Made by a program: the position numbers and the translations under genes
NCBI RefSeq assembly: GCF_004123675.1
Contig: NZ_CP035417.1
Coordinates: 1,479,501 to 1,543,500, forward strand
Direction: 5' to 3'
Source: Leisingera sp. NJS204
Lineage (GTDB): Bacteria; Pseudomonadota; Alphaproteobacteria; Rhodobacterales; Rhodobacteraceae
DNA: 64,000 nt
Notes under the pieces: generated by a model
Told to the model about the DNA's origin: nothing
Seen by the model: only the letters and a program-made list of their open reading frames with translations
Databases searched by the model: none
Part shown: positions 9,182 to 22,657 of the stretch, one piece after another
Position numbering within the stretch: the first letter of the stretch is position 1
Layout of the letters: every line of letters starts with the position of its first letter

Positions 9182-10417
9182 ATGCCTGATCAGGCTTTTG
9201 ACGCGGACGCAGTTCTGAAACTTCTGAAAAAGGCCAAGGCCTCCGGCAAGGAGCTGCCTTTTGCCTTTGGCCTTGCCGGCAAACCGGAAGACTGCGGGCT
9301 GATGATCGACTTGCGCAAACCCGGCAAGGTGCTGCGCGGCGATATGAAAAAGGCGCCGGGGATCAAGAAATCCTGTTTCGGCACCCTGCGGGTCGAGGAA
9401 AACGAGGTTCTCCTGCAGCCGGAAAAACCGCTGAAGGGCATCGTCAAGCAGCTGAAGAAAAAGTTCATGAAGGAGGGCATGGTCAAGTTTAAGCCGGTGC
9501 TTGTCGGCCCCGACGGCAGCATCATCGACGAAGACAGCCTGCCGGATGCCGACGACGACACCGCAGGGACCAGCCCTGAAACCCGCCCCGCCGAAGACAG
9601 CACGCCTGATGCAGGGGCTGCTGCGGCGTTGAAATCCCGCATTGCGGCAGCGGCTGAGGCGGTCAAGGCGCTGGGCAAGCCGGACTTGGCAGGCAAGCTG
9701 GCCCCGGAAATCAAAGCCAGCGTGAAGCTGCTGGGGCAGGGTGATCACGACGCCTGCGCGGCCCGGCTCGACCGGCTTGAGGCAGCCCTTGCCAAACTGG
9801 GCGGCCAGCCCAAGCCTGCGCCCGCGGACCCGGCCCAATCCGAACAGGCCGCAAAACTGGGCAAGCTGCTGACCGCACAGGCGGCCAAGCTTAAATCCCT
9901 GCCGCCGGAACAGGCCGCGCCCTTGGCCGAACAGGCCCGCGCTATCGCCGCCAACCTGAAATCAGGTGCCTTGCCCGCGGCCGCCGATGGCCTGAAGGCG
10001 CTGATCAAGGCGCTGGACACGCCAGCCGGGGACACGGCGCCGCAAGCGGACGTGATGGAAATCTGGCAAGCCGCCAAGGAGGACGTGGACCGCGGCGTCT
10101 CCAGCCTGCAGGACGCGCTGAAGTCCCACAACCACCCGGTGCTGGCGCAAATCGCCGATGCCGGGCTGGCAGGTGTCACGGACGGCAACCAGACGGCGCT
10201 GATGAAGGCCTTGTTCGAGATGAAATCGGCCGCTGGCGACGCCCGCAAAAAAGCCGCACAGGCGCTGCTGGCCCAGATCGCCGCCTATCTGAAGTTCCTT
10301 AAGGACGATCCGGTGATCGGCATGGTCGAAGACAATCCTTTCGGTGTCAAAGCCCCGGTTAAAACACCGCTGACAAACGCCCTGCGGCAAATGGCCGAGA
10401 TCGCCAAAGCGGCCTGA
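9182..10417 (+). CDS. Conserved-looking hypothetical protein with N-terminal globular domain and long Ala-rich helical region
   Basis: 411 residues, not recognised. It starts 22 bases after the preceding gene with a GGAG site, so it belongs to the same three-gene unit. Residues about 1-115 look like a compact alpha/beta domain rich in Lys and Gly (LPFAFGLAGKPEDCGLMIDL, then RKPGKVL, then CFGTLRVEENEVLL). After an acidic Asp/Thr/Pro-rich linker (about 120-140) the rest is Ala/Lys/Leu helix with the same L-x2-G-D/A-x-A-A-x3-L flavour as the first gene of the unit, suggesting shared scaffold architecture. No signal peptide or membrane helix. It could be a structural partner or a second effector, but there is no direct functional evidence. 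Confidence 0.5.
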   Translation: MPDQAFDADAVLKLLKKAKASGKELPFAFGLAGKPEDCGLMIDLRKPGKVLRGDMKKAPGIKKSCFGTLRVEENEVLLQPEKPLKGIVKQLKKKFMKEGMVKFKPVLVGPDGSIIDEDSLPDADDDTAGTSPETRPAEDSTPDAGAAAALKSRIAAAAEAVKALGKPDLAGKLAPEIKASVKLLGQGDHDACAARLDRLEAALAKLGGQPKPAPADPAQSEQAAKLGKLLTAQAAKLKSLPPEQAAPLAEQARAIAANLKSGALPAAADGLKALIKALDTPAGDTAPQADVMEIWQAAKEDVDRGVSSLQDALKSHNHPVLAQIADAGLAGVTDGNQTALMKALFEMKSAAGDARKKAAQALLAQIAAYLKFLKDDPVIGMVEDNPFGVKAPVKTPLTNALRQMAEIAKAA

Positions 10418-10463
10418 GGCTGCCTTCCCGGCCCCGGTCAGGGGCTGGAACCCGAATGCAGAG

Positions 10464-10519
10464 TTTGCTGATTTACAGATTTGCACCATGCGTATGCAAA
10501 CGATTTGCAAATTTGCGAT
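10464..10519 (+). promoter_or_regulatory. Cluster of TTTGCAAA-like octamers upstream of pccB (likely PccR operator)
   Basis: Six octamers resembling the palindrome TTTGCAAA: TTTGCTGA 10464-10471, TTTACAGA 10472-10479, TTTGCACC 10480-10487, TATGCAAA 10493-10500, a perfect TTTGCAAA 10504-10511 and TTTGCGAT 10512-10519. The first three abut, as do the last two. They lie 66-121 bases upstream of the pccB ATG. TTTGCAAA pairs are the published target type of PccR, so control of pccB by the regulator at 3145-4533 is a strong inference. Confidence 0.75.
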
Positions 10520-10584
10520 AATGTTCTTTGGCTTCGCTGCAGCGCAATATATGGTCCCGGTGAAATCTACAGGGGACATGTGCC

Positions 10585-12117
<1,533 letters not shown>

Positions 12118-12129
12118 GGCCGATGTTGA

Positions 12130-12185
12130 GCGGGGGCTGTCTGCCCCCGCACCCCCGAAGGTATTTTTGACCAGAAAGAAGAGGG
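12130..12185. repeat. Intergenic repeat: hairpin plus GTATTT...CCAGAAAGAAG box (copy 1)
   Basis: A perfect 8-bp GC stem (arms 12130-12137 and 12143-12150, 5-base loop) is followed by GTATTT (12161-12166) and, four bases later, CCAGAAAGAAG (12171-12181). The same arrangement occurs at 50516-50578, and related boxes occur at 40972 and 45288. The hairpin directly follows pccB and may act as its terminator. An apparent TTG start at 12167 inside this element is an artefact of the repeat. Confidence 0.6.
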
Positions 12186-12196
12186 AGGCTTCGGAT

Positions 12197-12637
12197 TTGC
12201 CCAGCAACCGTTGGCATATCACCCGCACGGACAGCAGCCTGACGCTGTCGCGCCGCCTGCCTGCGCAGTTCGACGTGGCGGCGGAAACGGTGCTGCCCGC
12301 CGCCGATCCCCTGCGGCTGGCGCATCAGATCCGCCAGGATATGTGGCGTAAGCTGCAGGGCATGCGGGGCTTCTCTCCGGTGGTGGAAATCACCGCCACG
12401 GGGCCGGGGATGGGGCAGGGGCTGCGGGTCCGTGCAGGCGGGCAGGTGATGGGCCGGGTGCCCTCCAATGCCGCCGGGCTGATTGCCGACGTTCTGGAAA
12501 ACCCCGCCAACCGGGCCCGCTGGCAACGCCATGCGGTGCGGCGCCGGGACAAGACATGCCCGGAAACGGGCCCGAAAACGAATAATACGTCCGAAATTGC
12601 GGCAAAATTTGACAAGGGAAACGAATCAGTCTCATGA
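12197..12637 (+). CDS. Conserved-looking hypothetical protein downstream of pccB
   Basis: About 146 residues from the TTG at 12197, which has a GAGGGAGG site 7-14 bases upstream; a longer reading from a TTG at 12167 would begin inside an intergenic repeat and is rejected. The product is basic, with no signal peptide or membrane helix. It has Arg-rich helical stretches (LAHQIRQDMWRKLQGMRGF) and a basic tail. Family not recognised. Its stop overlaps the next ATG (ATGA), so it is coupled to the exported protein at 12634. The position between the two propionyl-CoA carboxylase genes hints at a linked role but is not evidence of one. Confidence 0.65.
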   Translation: MPSNRWHITRTDSSLTLSRRLPAQFDVAAETVLPAADPLRLAHQIRQDMWRKLQGMRGFSPVVEITATGPGMGQGLRVRAGGQVMGRVPSNAAGLIADVLENPANRARWQRHAVRRRDKTCPETGPKTNNTSEIAAKFDKGNESVS

Positions 12638-13128
12638 TCCGCCTCAGCCAGATACCAACAGCGCGCGCTTTATGCGCTGCGCCAGCAGCCCCGGCCGGAG
12701 GAGCCTGGGAAACCGGGGGCCGGGGCTGCGGATATCTGGCTGTTATCCCTTTGGCATTGTCCGTCCTGTCCGCCTCTGCCGCGGAACCGGTTTCGGTTCC
12801 GTCGGGCCAGCCCGTGACCCTGGCCGAGGTGCTGCTGGACGAAGCACCCGGGAAAGCGGGCGAAACCTGGGCCCGGTTCCGCTTCCTGGCGCCGGAAATC
12901 GCCCGGGAAACCGGTTCCGTCAGCTATGAGGCGGCAGCGCCCGACATGGACCATCTCTGCGAGACTTTGGCGGTGCCCTATCTGGCCGGTCGCGGGCTGA
13001 CCGCAGCCCGGGTGGTGATTTCGCTCTCGGACCGAATGGTGCCTTTTGGGGCGCAGGACCCGGCGGCCACACAGTTTTTCGAGGCCTACCGCCCCGAGGC
13101 CGCAGGCTGCATGTGGGAGGCTTTCTGA
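12634..13128 (+). CDS. DUF6497-like exported protein
   Basis: 164 residues. The ATG overlaps the preceding stop (ATGA). Residues about 30-50 form a hydrophobic segment ending in S-A-S-A-A-E, a plausible signal peptide cleavage site. The preceding 30 residues are an unusually long n-region, so the true start may be internal. The mature part is a small domain with two Cys residues (MDHLCETLAVPYL and AAGCMWEAF), consistent with a periplasmic protein carrying a disulfide. The resemblance to DUF6497 is from memory of roseobacter annotations. Function unknown; it forms an operon-like pair with the hypothetical gene upstream. Confidence 0.65.
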   Translation: MIRLSQIPTARALCAAPAAPAGGAWETGGRGCGYLAVIPLALSVLSASAAEPVSVPSGQPVTLAEVLLDEAPGKAGETWARFRFLAPEIARETGSVSYEAAAPDMDHLCETLAVPYLAGRGLTAARVVISLSDRMVPFGAQDPAATQFFEAYRPEAAGCMWEAF

Positions 13129-13342
13129 TGCATCCACAACATCTTGCGGGGCGAACTTCAGATCGGCGGATTCTTGCGGCATTGCAGCCACAGCGCTGCC
13201 AATTGCCGCGATTCACATGTGACTCGGTTGCAAACCCCGCTATCCTTGGCGCGGGCAGCCTGCGGGCTGCCTTCACATTGAGGTTGAGGCAGGCGGCGGG
13301 CCAGGCCCCCGCAGGTTTCGCGTTTTTTATCAGGAGACAGAA

Positions 13343-13483
13343 ATGTCCAAGAGCATCAAGCTTATCGCCCTGGCTGGCCTGCTGGCCGCCGTCACTGCCT
13401 GCGCCCAGCAGGAAGAAGAATTTGTCGTGGTCGAGCCCGAGCCGATCTCGCAAGAGCCGGAATTCACCGGCAAGTACAAGTAA
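13343..13483 (+). CDS. Small lipoprotein (46 residues)
   Basis: Starts at ATG 13343 with a perfect CAGGAGA ribosome site (13331-13337). The product has a lysine-containing n-region, a hydrophobic core and a lipobox V-T-A-C with Cys at residue 20, leaving a 26-residue acidic mature peptide (QQEEEFVVVEPEPISQ...). This is the pattern of a secreted entericidin-like or linker lipoprotein anchored in a membrane by its N-terminal Cys. No enzymatic function is expected. A GC hairpin follows the stop. Confidence 0.75.
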   Translation: MSKSIKLIALAGLLAAVTACAQQEEEFVVVEPEPISQEPEFTGKYK

Positions 13484-13490
13484 CGACCAC

Positions 13491-13517
13491 AAGGGTCCGG
13501 CCCTGCGGCCGGCCCTT
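13491..13517 (+). terminator. GC-rich hairpin after the small lipoprotein gene (weak terminator)
   Basis: Arms at about 13491-13502 and 13507-13517 pair over 11 bp with one bulged base and a 4-base loop. There is no T tract, so it may only slow transcription or stabilise the 3' end. Confidence 0.4.
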
Positions 13518-13552
13518 ACCCGCCCGCAGGGTGCCGGACAGGAGGCACCCAA

Positions 13553-13897
13553 ATGCTGAAACACCGCGGGTTCCCGGGCCGTATGCCCGGCACCGATTTC
13601 CAATTCACCGTCCGCCGCCCCAATCCCAAAGGGGTCACGCCGCTGACCCGGCGCGAGCGTTTTGCCGACCGCAAGAACGTCGACCGGCGCGTCGACGCCA
13701 CCTTTATGCGGGCTCTGTGGGAGCAGTTCGGCGACCAGCCGTTCGAGCGTGGCAATCTGGACGCCGGCCGTCTTAGCTGGCTGTTCGGCCGCGAAGTGAT
13801 CGCCGCCGAAGATCCGTTTGATCCGGCCAGCTACGAGGCGCTGCTGGTCATTAACGTGGCCGTGGCGCAGGCGTCTTTCCCGGACGTGTTTGACTGA
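13553..13897 (+). CDS. Conserved-looking hypothetical protein
   Basis: 114 residues from ATG 13553, preceded by AGGAGG-like ACAGGAGGCA at good spacing. Basic N-terminal half (RRPNPKGVTPLTRRERF, RKNVDRRVD) and acidic, hydrophobic C-terminal half ending in V-F-D. No signal peptide or membrane segment, so it is cytoplasmic. I do not recognise the family. It follows the small lipoprotein gene by 69 bases and converges on the porin gene. Confidence 0.7.
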   Translation: MLKHRGFPGRMPGTDFQFTVRRPNPKGVTPLTRRERFADRKNVDRRVDATFMRALWEQFGDQPFERGNLDAGRLSWLFGREVIAAEDPFDPASYEALLVINVAVAQASFPDVFD

Positions 13898-13992
13898 TGG
13901 CACCGTCCCGGACGCATATCCCGCAACAGGCACCGCGGATCTTTCCGCGATGCCTGCCGCTGCGTCCGGGGCGCCGCCCGTCTGCTGTTTCG

Positions 13993-15135
13993 TCAGAAGT
14001 TCAGCTGAACTGCCAGCTGCACCCGGTCGCCGTCAAACGTATTGCCGGAGATCGTGTCGTTACGCTCGCCAAAGATGTATTCAGCGCTGAAGGTCAGATT
14101 GTCGGTGGGGCTGTAGAAGGCATTCACGTGAATGGTCTCCAGCTCGGTAAAGGACAGCGTGCCGGTCGAGGTCGGCAGGTCATAATCCTCGCGTCCGTAG
14201 GCGATGCCGACATTCCATTGGTCGGTGATGTCCTGGCGGAATTCGACGGTATAACCCTTCACATCGTTGGCCTGGCCGCCGACAACCGCATCCCCGAGGC
14301 CGATCAGCAACGGCCCCAGGGCCTCGCCGTCAACATAGGTGGCCTGGAACAATCCGCCGTCCCAGGGCGTGATGGAGCCGGACACGGTAACACCGGTCTG
14401 ATCAACGTCAACGCCGCCGCTTTGGATGGTGCCGGCAAGGCCGGCAATCCGCGCGGTGAACAGATCATTGCTGTATTGGAACGCTGCCGTGGCGACCGGA
14501 TCGCTGGAGGCGGCGGTGTTTTCCTCCAGCGACAGGCTGTAGTCGAAACCGTCGCCAAAGCTGTTGCTGTAGCGGACCTGCGGCACCCGGGCAAAGGCAA
14601 TTCCGACCGGGCCATTGAACTCCACACTGGCGGGGTATTGCCCCAGCGGCATGAAGTTGGTCCAGGTCTGGCCGATCAGCCAGTGATCGCCGATCTGCAC
14701 ATTGGCGTGGCGCAGCCGCAGTTCGGAGGTGCCGCCCGAGGCGAACAGGTCGAACTCCAGCTGGCCCTGAATGGTGCCGATGCCGGTCTCGGTGGTGGTG
14801 CGGATGCCCAGCCGCGACTGGCGCACGGTGGCGCCGAAGTCGCCGTCGGTGGCATTCACCGGCTCGCCGATGTTGTTGACAAAGGCCGTGTCACCCTGGA
14901 CGAAATCGAAATCATAAAAGAAATCGGCCTTGACGTAGCCGTAGATGTCGACCGCGGTATTGCCCAGGCGGAAATCGCCGGGCGCGCCGGTCACCTGCTG
15001 GTTTTCCGCTTCCAGCACCTCGACCCGGTTGCGCAGCTCTTGCAGCTCGGATTGCGTGTCCGCCTGGGCCAGGCCAGCGCTGCCGGCAAGTGCAGCAGCA
15101 GCCAGGGCGAAGCGCCCTCTATGCACTTTGGTCAT
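13993..15135 (-). CDS. Outer-membrane porin, DcaP-like trimeric type
   Basis: 380 residues. A signal peptide (about 1-25, ending A-L-A-Q-A-D-like AGLAQADT) is followed by a short coiled-coil stretch (SELQELRNRVEVLEAENQQV, about 28-47), then a beta-barrel of alternating polar/hydrophobic strands and a C-terminal Phe (VQLAVQLNF), the sorting signal for the Bam machinery. The N-terminal coiled coil and first strand (VDIYGYVKADFFYDFDF) are typical of DcaP-like porins of organic acid and marine bacteria. It sits inside the propionate gene region, convergent to the hypothetical at 13553; a role in uptake of small acids is possible but unproven. Confidence 0.88.
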   Translation of the reverse strand: MTKVHRGRFALAAAALAGSAGLAQADTQSELQELRNRVEVLEAENQQVTGAPGDFRLGNTAVDIYGYVKADFFYDFDFVQGDTAFVNNIGEPVNATDGDFGATVRQSRLGIRTTTETGIGTIQGQLEFDLFASGGTSELRLRHANVQIGDHWLIGQTWTNFMPLGQYPASVEFNGPVGIAFARVPQVRYSNSFGDGFDYSLSLEENTAASSDPVATAAFQYSNDLFTARIAGLAGTIQSGGVDVDQTGVTVSGSITPWDGGLFQATYVDGEALGPLLIGLGDAVVGGQANDVKGYTVEFRQDITDQWNVGIAYGREDYDLPTSTGTLSFTELETIHVNAFYSPTDNLTFSAEYIFGERNDTISGNTFDGDRVQLAVQLNF

Positions 15136-15812
15136 GGGGTTATCCCTCCTCCTTATGTGTCGTGCAGCCAGACTCCCACGTGCGCAAACGGGGGGGAAAT
15201 GACTTCAAAGAGAGCCGCCGTGAGGATTTGCGCCGGAAAAAGTGCGGAATTTTCACGGGCTGTTCACGCTGCAGTGTTTGCACAGGCCAAGGTGCTGGCG
15301 GGGCTGCAAATCCCGGCGCCGGTCCGGCGCTGCCGTTCACAGCGCTTTGGCGGCCGCTTGTTTGGCCGGCCAGTACAGCGTCAGGGTTGTAACGGCGATG
15401 TGACAGGGCTGACGCGGCCCTGCGCCACTGCCCGGTGGGCGGTGCGTGATTTCGGCGTGAAATCGCACAGCCGCCGCGCCGGTCAGCAGGAATCTGCCCA
15501 AATCCGCACCCTTGCATTTCAGGGGCTTACAGCAGCGCCGGGGCTGTGCATCGTGGGTCAAGCAGCGCAGCCACGCTGCTGTGCCGAGCATCTGTTCCGG
15601 CCCCTTCGCCTGAACGGGCAGGTGCGCGCCCCCATCCGCGTCCTGCCCGTCTTTTCTCCCCTTCAGGCACCGGCGGAAGCTTGCCGTATACTCCCCCCCA
15701 TGCGGCAAGCCTCCGCCCAACTGAAGGGCGGGGTCCGCACAGCGTTGCGCGCGGCTGTCCAGCCTGCAAATTCCGAGGGGACACTGACGTCCCCGGAAGA
15801 AGGAAACTGGAC
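15136..15812. other. Intergenic region between porin and small lipoprotein genes
   Basis: 677 bases between divergent genes. It must contain the porin promoter (leftward) and that of the lipoprotein at 15813 (rightward). Reading frames here overlap on several frames with no ribosome sites or recognisable protein, so I treat it as noncoding. A leader hairpin (arms 15777-15782 and 15789-15794, extended by 15771-15774/15795-15798) sits just before the ribosome site of the lipoprotein gene. Confidence 0.6.
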
Positions 15813-16016
15813 ATGCGGGCAAAAACTTTCATCGCGGCCCTGTCGCTCTGCGGCTTTGCGGCGGCCTGCGGCGACACCACTGGCGAACGTATCGTATATG
15901 GTGCCGGCGCAGGCGCCGCAGGTGCTGCACTGCTGGACGGCAGCCTGGTCACCGGCGCAGCCGTCGGCGTGGCCGCTAACCTGGTCTATTGCCAGCAGAA
16001 CCCCCGCAAGTGCTAA
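15813..16016 (+). CDS. Small Gly/Ala-rich lipoprotein (67 residues)
   Basis: ATG 15813 has an AAGAAGGA ribosome site. A short signal peptide ends at a lipobox-like A-A-A-C (Cys 19). The mature part contains a glycine-zipper-like helix (YGAGAGAAGAALLDGSLVTG) and two further Cys near the C-terminus (LVYCQQNPRKC). Glycine-zipper lipoproteins associate with membranes; the precise role is unknown. A longer upstream reading of the same frame has no start support. The gene precedes pccA by 152 bases on the same strand. Confidence 0.75.
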   Translation: MRAKTFIAALSLCGFAAACGDTTGERIVYGAGAGAAGAALLDGSLVTGAAVGVAANLVYCQQNPRKC

Positions 16017-16168
16017 GGCGGCCACCGCTGCCGCTGCACTGCTGAACATCCGGCCCGCTGCGGCCGGTGCAAAAATCGCGCAAACGCCGTGCCTGGGTCT
16101 GCCCCGGGCGCGGCGTTTTGCATTCCGGAATGCCAAGGACCAAGGGCCAGAATACAAAGGGACCACCT

Positions 16169-18214
<2,046 letters not shown>

Positions 18215-18221
18215 TGCACCA

Positions 18222-18285
18222 CGGGGCAGGCATATATGCGGACGCGGCGGCGGGGTCTCCCGCCGGCGGCTGCGTGCCTGCCCCG
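18222..18285 (+). terminator. Extended GC-rich inverted repeat after pccA
   Basis: Perfect 11-bp outer arms 18222-18232 and 18275-18285, with further pairing (GGCGGG/CCCGCC) inside. It starts 8 bases after the pccA stop. No T tract follows, so it is a probable but atypical terminator or mRNA 3'-end stabiliser. Confidence 0.5.
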
Positions 18286-18361
18286 CACAGCACGCCCCCG
18301 TGCACGAAATCTTCAGGAATCTCTGCCATCCTGCCCGGGTTGAACTTCCTCAAGGTGCCGT

Positions 18362-18865
18362 ATGTTCCGCTTAATGACCGGTTTGCTTTCGGGCATTCTC
18401 CTGCTGACGGGCTGCACGCTCGACAAGGAAGAGGAGGTGCGCGTGCTGCTGTCCGAATGGACGGAACTGGGCGAAACCTTCTTTTTCCAATCCTCGTCCA
18501 CCTGCACCGCTGCGGTTTTCCACACAACGGAACAGCCGCGGATCACCTCGCTGCTGGGCAGGGCGCGATCCGTCAACACCGGCATGAAAATGCTGGCAGA
18601 CGGCAAGCCGGTTGTGTTCCGCGTGGCGGGAAAGTCCCCCAATGCGGTGACCGAGGCGATCATGTCGCGGGATCTGCCGCAGGGTATCGGGATCCTGAAT
18701 TCGGGCCTGGCCGGCGTCAATTGCATGAGCGAGATCGTCAAGGGCGTCTACTACCGGGCCATCCTGAACCCGCAATCCAACCTTGTCTTTGTGCCGGACA
18801 GCCATGCCATGGTTGTGCTCGACAAACAGGCGATGGCGCTGATTTACGTCCGCGGCAACAGCTGA
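18362..18865 (+). CDS. Hypothetical lipoprotein
   Basis: 167 residues. The signal peptide has a clean lipobox L-T-G-C with Cys 18, followed by a charged segment (TLDKEEEVRVLL). The mature domain has two more Cys (SSTCTAAVF and GVNCMSEIV) that could form a periplasmic disulfide. Family not recognised beyond roseobacter hypothetical lipoproteins. It follows pccA after the inverted repeat and precedes a convergent DUF4174 gene. Confidence 0.75.
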   Translation: MFRLMTGLLSGILLLTGCTLDKEEEVRVLLSEWTELGETFFFQSSSTCTAAVFHTTEQPRITSLLGRARSVNTGMKMLADGKPVVFRVAGKSPNAVTEAIMSRDLPQGIGILNSGLAGVNCMSEIVKGVYYRAILNPQSNLVFVPDSHAMVVLDKQAMALIYVRGNS

Positions 18866-18887
18866 CAGCAGGCGCGGCCCGGTCAGC

Positions 18888-19322
18888 TCAGCCGCCGCGC
18901 CGCTCTTCCACTTCGCGCAGCCGCTCGGGGAATTTGTCGATGGTGCGGGACAATTCGCGCGCCGTCCAAGGGTGCGGTTTGCGCAGCTTCACGCCGCCGT
19001 CCTTGCCGACCAGAACCAGCATGAACCCGCGCGGACGCAGCTTTTTGCGCAGCGCCGATTTTGCGGCCGGATCGGTGTCAACCAGCACCACCACATCCCG
19101 GGTTTTCAGAACCTTGGCGCCCTGCATCAGCCGCTCCATCTGCTCGTGGAAGCGCGGGTCGTCGGGGCTGTCGGCAAACACCACCACAGGGCGCTGCTTC
19201 CACTGGAAATCCTCCAGTTCCACATCATACCCGGGCTGTATCCAATCAGGCGCACTGCCATCTGCAGCCAGGGCCGCAAGCGGAATAAAACCTGCCAAAA
19301 CAACGGTTAGGATTGCTCTCAT
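18888..19322 (-). CDS. DUF4174 domain exported protein
   Basis: 144 residues from the ATG at 19322, which has an AGGAGAG site; a much longer reading frame upstream is a shadow of the opposite-strand gene. A signal peptide ends at A-L-A-A-D (about residue 20). The mature part matches DUF4174: a thioredoxin-like layout without the CxxC, with W-K-Q-R-P-V-V-V-F-A and a later R-G-F-M-L-V-L-V-G-K-D-G-G-V-K-L strand-turn-strand. It is predicted to be periplasmic; the biochemical role of the family is not established. Confidence 0.8.
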   Translation of the reverse strand: MRAILTVVLAGFIPLAALAADGSAPDWIQPGYDVELEDFQWKQRPVVVFADSPDDPRFHEQMERLMQGAKVLKTRDVVVLVDTDPAAKSALRKKLRPRGFMLVLVGKDGGVKLRKPHPWTARELSRTIDKFPERLREVEERRGG

Positions 19323-20397
19323 GATCTCTCCTGTCCCGTTGAATATATGCGCCGCGGCGGCAAATGCGACCGGGAAATCCGCAACTTGGCCAAAAAACAT
19401 CATCGTTAACGGGATACTGAGGGGTTGCCGGCCATGATTGTGCCATTCCCCTTGACCGGGCTGCGGCCTGCGGCCCTCCAGAAGAGGTCCCGAAGCATGA
19501 TGAAAGTGATCCTTCATACCGGTGCGCACCGCTGCGCAACCACGTCGTTTCAGGAATACATGCGCCAGAACGCCGATGGGCTTGCCAAACAGCGCATTGG
19601 GTTCTGGGGGCCGTTCCGCACCAGGGGCGGGCTGTTCCACGGCATCCAGCCCGGGCCTGCACGGGTGACCGGCCGCGACCTCGCCCAGCGCGCCCGCGGA
19701 CGGCTGCAGATCCAGATTTCCGGCTGCCGCCAGCAGGGCATCCATCAGCTGCTGATCAGTGAAGAAAACATGATCGGCTCCATCCGCGGCAACCTGCGGT
19801 TTGGCGATCTTTATAACGGCGTGGGGGAACGGATGGCGCGGTTCTCCCAGGCCTTCGGCAATGCTGTGACAGACGTGGCACTCAGCATCCGCAGCCTGGA
19901 CGGCTACTGGACCTCGGCACTGGCCTATGCGGTGGCCCGCGGCCACCGGGTGCCATCTGCAGCGCAGCTTGACCGTCTGGTGCAGGCGCCGCGCAGCTGG
20001 CGCGATGTGATCACCGATATTGCCTGCGCGGTGCCTGATGTGCGCCTGCATGTGCTGCCGTTTGAAACCTTTGGCACCCGGCCCGAGGCACAGCTGGCCG
20101 CCCTCACCGGGGCCGAGGCGCCGCGCACCCACGCAAGGGTGCGGCTCAACGCCTCGCTGTGCCTGCAGGACCTGCGCGCCAGCGTGCCGTCCTCTGCGGC
20201 GGCCAAACTGCCAGAGGGCTCAGGCCGCTGGCGCCCCTTTGACGACGCGCAGACCGCACGCCTGCGCGAGGCGTATGCCGACGACATGATGTGGCTGGCA
20301 GGCGGTGCCGATGGCATCGCCGCGCTGGCCCATGATCCCGATAAACCGGCGGCGGGCTTGAACCCGCCCCACACCGGACTGACAAGAGGAAGACCTG

Positions 20398-22527
<2,130 letters not shown>

Positions 22528-22596
22528 CGTAAGTAGCAGGTGGCTCCCGCACCCGCAGGTGCCAGCCCTGCGGGCAAACCCCTTGGCGGCTTAGGG

Positions 22597-22657
22597 CCTG
22601 GCAGTTCACCCTGCCAGGTGAACTGTCGGCATCGCGCGCCGTCAGGCGCGCGATGCC
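22597..22657. repeat. Structured intergenic element with overlapping alternative hairpins
   Basis: In the 308-base gap after the mutase gene two hairpins share bases and cannot form together: arms 22597-22603/22612-22618 (7 bp) and arms 22602-22610/22617-22625 (9 bp). Just after them is a perfect 13-bp hairpin with a 4-base loop (arms 22628-22640 and 22645-22657). A 6-bp TTC-loop hairpin follows further on (TGTGCC/GGCACA). No T tract is present. The region looks like a repeat-type or RNA-structured element. I see no gene in 22528-22835. Confidence 0.6.

Noticed and set aside
12167-12196. TTG start for the hypothetical gene after pccB
   Set aside because: This start lies inside the GTATTT/CCAGAAAGAAG repeat; the TTG at 12197 has a proper ribosome site.
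16070-16126. TTTGC-like sites upstream of pccA (GTGCAAAAATCGCGCAAAC and GTTTTGCATT)
   Set aside because: Spacing and sequence are too far from TTTGCAAA pairs to call an operator by eye; a scored scan would decide.
19323-20132. N-terminal extension of the DUF4174 gene to 20132
   Set aside because: The extra residues are antisense to the sulfotransferase-like gene; the signal peptide and ribosome site mark the start at 19322.
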